From Reyranella sp. (GTDB taxonomy: Bacteria > Pseudomonadota > Alphaproteobacteria > Reyranellales > Reyranellaceae), in NCBI GenBank assembly GCA_019750135.1, contig JAIEOV010000030.1, forward strand, positions 1 to 64,000: a DNA stretch of 64,000 nt, in the 5' to 3' direction. Positions 60,857-64,000 of the stretch are shown here, piece after piece. The position numbers and the translations under genes are program-made. Position 1 is the first letter of the stretch, and each line of letters begins with the position of its first letter. The notes beneath the pieces were generated by a model, which was given only the letters and a program-made list of their open reading frames with translations, was not told the DNA's origin and ran no database searches.

Positions 60857-61750
60857 ATGAAAAGAGCCCCTCGCTACCCCTCGCGATGGGCCGGCTGGAT
60901 GCGCACGCTCGGTACAACGGCGGCGCTCTCGGTCGCGCTCGGCGCCTGCTCGAATGTGTTCGGCCCCAAAGGCGGAACCATGGAATATCCCGGCTCCGGC
61001 GCTGGTCCCAACGCCGTTGCCGTCTATGTCGTGAACGAAAAGGACACGGTCGACAGCATCTCGCAACGCTACGGCGTGCCGTCGCAGACCATCATCGAGC
61101 GCAACAAGCTGAAGGGCCCGCCCTACACGCTGAAGGCCGGCCAGTATATCGAGCTGCCCGGCGCCAAGTTCGTCGCCGACAATACCGGTGGCGGCGCCAC
61201 CCAGGCCGCCGCGGCCACGCCGCCCGGCCCGGTCAAGCGCGATAACCTGCCGCCGCCCGGTTCCAAGAGCGAGCCGGCGGAGCACAGGACGGCCGCCGGC
61301 CAGCCGACACCGCTCAGCCCGGCCGCCGAGGCGAGCAAGACTGAAACGACCGTGGCCGCCACACCGCCGCCGCCGCGCATGGCCTGGCCGCTGCACGGCA
61401 AGGTCCTGGTGCCCTACGGCACCCAGGGCGGCCAGAAGAACGACGGCATCGACATCCAGGCCGCCACCGGAGACCCCGTGAAGGCGGCGGACGGCGGCAC
61501 CGTGATCTATGCCGGCAGCGACGTCGCCCATCTCGGCAACCTGCTGCTGGTCCAGCACCCGGGCGGCTACATCACCGCCTACGGCAACAACGAGGCGCTG
61601 CTGGTCAAGAAGGGCGACGCCGTCAAGAAGGGCCAGACCATCGCCAAGGCCGGCAACTCCGGCGGCGCAGCGAGCCCGCGGCTGCACTTCGAGGTCCGCC
61701 GCGGCGGCAGCAAGACGGTCGATCCGATGACGGTGTTGCCGGCGCAGTGA
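60857..61750 (+). CDS. LysM/M23 family lipoprotein (NlpD-like)
   Basis: A 297-residue lipoprotein (lipobox LGAC near residue 33). A LysM peptidoglycan-binding domain (YVVNEKDTVDSISQRYGVPS then IIERNKLKG, near 62-93) is followed by a Pro-rich linker and an M23 domain at about 190-297: NDGIDIQAATGDPV, VQHPGGYITAYGNN and SPRLHFEVRRGG. The M23 zinc set is only partly seen (LHFE; the N-D pair in place of H-x-D), so it may be a non-catalytic amidase activator like NlpD. An ATG at 60839 is an alternative start. It normally follows pcm. Confidence 0.88.
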   Translation: MKRAPRYPSRWAGWMRTLGTTAALSVALGACSNVFGPKGGTMEYPGSGAGPNAVAVYVVNEKDTVDSISQRYGVPSQTIIERNKLKGPPYTLKAGQYIELPGAKFVADNTGGGATQAAAATPPGPVKRDNLPPPGSKSEPAEHRTAAGQPTPLSPAAEASKTETTVAATPPPPRMAWPLHGKVLVPYGTQGGQKNDGIDIQAATGDPVKAADGGTVIYAGSDVAHLGNLLLVQHPGGYITAYGNNEALLVKKGDAVKKGQTIAKAGNSGGAASPRLHFEVRRGGSKTVDPMTVLPAQ

Positions 61751-61751
61751 T

Positions 61752-62060
61752 CTAGTGGACCACGACGGGCCAGTCGTCGATCCGGCGGACCAAGACTCCC
61801 TGGCTCGTCGTTTCGACCTGGACGGCAACGCCGCTTGCCACCGGCTGGAGTTCCTCGATCGGGATCGTCGTATCGAGCAATTCGTGCGGATCGTAGCGTA
61901 GCAGCACGATCTGGCGGCAGCCCGACTCGTGAGCGTCGACGATCGCGCTTTCCAGGCGGTTCACGTCTTCCATCGGTCCGCAGAAGCGGTCGCCCAGCAG
62001 CTGGCCGGAAGGCGGCGCTAGCGCCCAGGCGCGACTCGGTGTGTTGGTTTCCTTCGGCAC
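61752..62060 (-). CDS. Truncated duplicate of the MNIO partner C-terminal module
   Basis: A 102-residue protein that matches residues near 126-206 of its upstream neighbour: GPMEDVNRLESAI, then RQIVLLRYDPHELLD and PIEELQPVASGV against GPVEDAIRLEMAM, RRVVLLRYDPDELLD and PAEELQPLASSV. The first 28 residues are unrelated. The start is GTG at 62060, with GAGGGG upstream. It is the last gene of the minus-strand operon after an 88-base gap. Its role is unknown; it could be a degraded or a specialised copy. Confidence 0.65.
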   Translation of the reverse strand: MPKETNTPSRAWALAPPSGQLLGDRFCGPMEDVNRLESAIVDAHESGCRQIVLLRYDPHELLDTTIPIEELQPVASGVAVQVETTSQGVLVRRIDDWPVVVH

Positions 62061-62148
62061 GGTGACATCCCCTCAGCAGCCACGCGTTGTGCCATTTGGC
62101 ATCCGAGTCGAGGCGGGGGTCTGTGGCAAAGGTCACCTTTGACGCCGT

Positions 62149-62769
62149 CTAAGCCACCTTGCCATCGAGCGCTTCGCCGATGCGATGGACCGAGAGCTGC
62201 CTGCCCGTTGCATCGATCACCACCGTGACGCTGCTCGCCAGCGGCTGCAGCTCTTCGGCCGGAACCGTCGGATCGAGCAGTTCGTCCGGGTCGTAGCGCA
62301 ACAGCACGACCCGCCGCCGGCTCCCGCACGTGCCGTCGCGCGCTGCGGCCTGGACGTCGAACATCGCCATCTCGAGCCTGATCGCATCCTCGACCGGGCC
62401 GCCCGGCAGCTGGTGCCTGGCGATGCGCTCCTCCAGCCACAGGCCGAAGCGCCACGACTCCCAGCGATATTGCAGCGTGGCATGGCGCGACGCCGCCCAG
62501 AAGGCGTCGAGCTCGTCCATCAGCCGGTCGCCCAGCAACCGGCAGGAATGCGGCAGCACCGAGTAGACCGGGATCAGCCGGTTGACGCGATAGAGCGAGC
62601 AGTTCACCGACATCGCCTCGTGATGGACCATGGTCTCGAGCCGCTTGCGCTCGCGCGGCGTCACGTCGTAGCTCGCGAGCACGTCCGCGGCGCCCTGGCG
62701 CAAGGCGCCGCAGCGCTCGGGCGAGGCGATCAGGTCGGCAAAGGCGCGCTGGAATTCCGCGATCGACAT
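62149..62769 (-). CDS. DUF2063-like partner protein of the MNIO enzyme
   Basis: A 206-residue helical protein. The N-terminal half (EFQRAFADLIASPERCGALR, then RERKRLETMVHHEAM and YRVNRLIPVYSVLP) resembles the partner proteins (HvfC/DUF2063/BufC type) encoded with DUF692 enzymes, which bind the precursor peptide. The C-terminal domain has LLRYDPDELLDPTVP and is duplicated downstream. GGAGG precedes the ATG. It lies 15 bases after the MNIO gene stop, so it is in the same operon. Confidence 0.65.
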   Translation of the reverse strand: MSIAEFQRAFADLIASPERCGALRQGAADVLASYDVTPRERKRLETMVHHEAMSVNCSLYRVNRLIPVYSVLPHSCRLLGDRLMDELDAFWAASRHATLQYRWESWRFGLWLEERIARHQLPGGPVEDAIRLEMAMFDVQAAARDGTCGSRRRVVLLRYDPDELLDPTVPAEELQPLASSVTVVIDATGRQLSVHRIGEALDGKVA

Positions 62770-62784
62770 GGCAGGCCTCCCCCT

Positions 62785-63705
62785 TCAGTTCCCCAACGCG
62801 GCGCGCATCTGTTGCAGTTGGCCGAGCACGCCCGCGTCGCCCAGGCCCGGGAAATAGGTCTCGTGGAATTCGAAGGTCACGCCCGAGAGGTTGCGGCAGC
62901 GCGGCGCGGTGCGCTCGAGCAGGCTCCAGACGTCGGACGGGCAGGCGCCGGCGTGCGAATCGAGATAGGCGCCGAACAGGCTGTTGCCGCCGGCGACGTG
63001 GATCTCGCCGATGGCGTCGAGATCGAGCCCGTTGATGAAGCGCTCGGCGTCGAGGCCGAGATTGACGGCGTTGACATGGAGGTTGTGCAGGTCGAGCAGC
63101 AGGCCGCAGCCGGTGCGCCGGACCAGCGCATTCATGAAATCCTCCTCGCTCATGTCCGAGCCGGGGACGGGCGTGTGCACCACGCCGTTCTCGAGCAGCA
63201 GCTGCGTGCCCAGCACGTCCTGGACCCGGCTGACGCGCTCGCAGAGCATGTCGAGCAGGTCGCGGTCCCAGGCGAGCGGCAGGGCCAGGCCGGCATGATG
63301 ATCGGGCGTCACCTCGGTCTGCACGCGCACCGCCGAGAGATGCTCGCTGATCCAGGCGAAGCGGTAGCGCCGATGCCACTCGGCGAGCTGGCGCACATGG
63401 TCGATGTCGAAGGTCGAGCCGCTGGCGATCGACAGGCCGACGCCGTGCGCGACCAGCATATGGCGCGAGGCGAGCTCGTCGAGCAGGGCGACCTCGTCGG
63501 GCAGCGGCGCGAAGCGCTCGCTGCGATCACGGCCGAAATCCTGCCAGAACCGCTCCGGGATGATCGACAGGAACTCGACGGCATCGGGCCGGACGCCCAG
63601 GAGGTCGGTCAGCGCGCCGTTGAACAGCAGTCCAACGCCAGGCTGACCGGCTCGCGGGCGTCCGATCCCGGCATGCCCGATCTCGGGTCGTGTGAGGTCG
63701 AGCAT
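62785..63705 (-). CDS. DUF692/MNIO family multinuclear iron oxidase-like enzyme
   Basis: A 306-residue TIM-barrel protein of the DUF692 family. Family metal ligands appear intact: H87 in AHGVGLS, H122 in SEHLS, E172 in LLENG, D205 in DLHNLHVNA, H236 in EIHVAGG, the D249-S-H251 pair and E279/E282 in FEFHE. MNIO enzymes such as MbnB and TglH use two or three iron ions and oxygen to modify cysteine or other residues in ribosomal peptides. GGAGG precedes the ATG, 13 bases after the upstream small gene stop. Substrate modification here is inferred from gene order. Confidence 0.88.
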   Translation of the reverse strand: MLDLTRPEIGHAGIGRPRAGQPGVGLLFNGALTDLLGVRPDAVEFLSIIPERFWQDFGRDRSERFAPLPDEVALLDELASRHMLVAHGVGLSIASGSTFDIDHVRQLAEWHRRYRFAWISEHLSAVRVQTEVTPDHHAGLALPLAWDRDLLDMLCERVSRVQDVLGTQLLLENGVVHTPVPGSDMSEEDFMNALVRRTGCGLLLDLHNLHVNAVNLGLDAERFINGLDLDAIGEIHVAGGNSLFGAYLDSHAGACPSDVWSLLERTAPRCRNLSGVTFEFHETYFPGLGDAGVLGQLQQMRAALGN

Positions 63706-63718
63706 GGATGCCTCCGCG

Positions 63719-63964
63719 TTACATGCGCTTCATGGTGCCGAGGTCGACCTTCACCAGGTTCTCGATCTCCTCGCGCTCCTGGAACCAGATCGGAACGCCG
63801 GAATTGCACGGCAGGCAGCCCTTGAGCTTGCCGAGGATGTCCGACAGCTGGGGCTGCAGCTTGAGCGTGTCCGAAAGCGTGGTTCCCTTCGGCACGGTGA
63901 CCTTGAGAACCGGCTGCACGCCGTCACGCACGAGCTGGATCTCGGCGACTCTTTCCTTGGCCAT
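63719..63964 (-). CDS. Small CxxC protein, candidate RiPP precursor of the MNIO system
   Basis: An 81-residue protein, the first gene of the minus-strand operon. Residues 1-45 contain a leader-like charged/hydrophobic mix; the C-terminal part has G-C50-L-P-C53-NSG followed by PIWFQEREEIENLV. It has only these two Cys, and no signal peptide is evident. Direct adjacency to a DUF692 enzyme (13 bases) suggests that it may be the modified peptide. No family is recognised with confidence. GGAG lies upstream of the ATG near the window edge. Confidence 0.6.
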   Translation of the reverse strand: MAKERVAEIQLVRDGVQPVLKVTVPKGTTLSDTLKLQPQLSDILGKLKGCLPCNSGVPIWFQEREEIENLVKVDLGTMKRM

Positions 63965-64000
63965 TTGAACGCTCCGTTGTTGAAGTGCTTGCGCCCCTGC

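Overview
This 64 kb window is high-GC chromosomal DNA from an alphaproteobacterium. The best marker is the syntenic core dgt - argS - SPOR protein - nagZ - scpA - scpB - tatA - tatB - tatC - serS - surE - pcm - LysM/M23 lipoprotein (47.3-61.8 kb), an order typical of Rhodospirillales/Hyphomicrobiales-type genomes. The many CoA ligases, M20 hydrolases, amidohydrolases and LysR/TetR/Lrp regulators suggest a metabolically versatile soil or freshwater organism, perhaps Reyranella-like; the genus is an inference. I saw no rRNA, tRNA, CRISPR array or transposase.

Layout. 0.4-9 kb: enoyl-CoA hydratase, MFS transporter overlapping mtnA, a VOC protein, a homodimeric E1/transketolase-like enzyme divergent from an Lrp regulator, a methyltransferase, and a LysE exporter that has lost its N-terminus. 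9-16.7 kb: membrane protein, YHS protein, PhzF divergent from LysR, then a run of PQ-loop protein, threonine-dehydratase-like enzyme, BASS-like transporter and an acyl-CoA synthetase. 16.7-20.2 kb: an AT-richer island with a decayed gene, a putative polymorphic toxin (PGFxV repeats at the N-terminus, WHH/HNH nuclease-like C-terminus), its likely DUF2019 immunity gene, a frameshifted second DUF2019 copy and a second copy of the acyl-CoA synthetase 3' end. 20-29.8 kb: small proteins, LysR, HpaI-type aldolase, aldo/keto reductase with TetR, alpha/beta hydrolase, M23 peptidase, two M20 hydrolases and a PuuE-type deacetylase. 29.9-46 kb: trxC, MFS, a second CoA ligase, a lysozyme-fold-like lipoprotein, aminotransferase plus EamA, two amidohydrolases, and a five-gene minus-strand operon (gpt-like, ADH, RhaD-type aldolase/dehydrogenase, TauD, aldo/keto reductase). 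46-61.8 kb: TerC, Usp and the conserved cell-division/translation/secretion cluster. 61.7-64 kb: a minus-strand operon of a small CxxC protein, a DUF692/MNIO enzyme and a partner protein.

Two systems stand out. (1) At 59.2-60.8 kb a two-gene unit lies between pcm and the LysM/M23 gene. Its second gene has an in-frame UGA in a UGSC motif, followed by a bacterial SECIS-like hairpin with a GU-containing apical loop, and coding continues for 80 further residues. I read it as a UGSC-family selenoprotein with Sec at residue 93. (2) At the right edge, the small protein (C50-x-x-C53), the MNIO enzyme and the partner form a layout typical of RiPP biosynthesis, with a duplicated C-terminal module of the partner at the end. 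The toxin island flanked by duplicated gene ends is a third unusual locus.

Several large palindromic intergenic elements (29.9, 34.0, 36.2, 40.3, 51.2, 55.3 and 59.0 kb) recur. Some share arms, one forms the 3' end of trxC, and others sit inside otherwise compact gene runs (nagZ, tatC, the UGSC unit).
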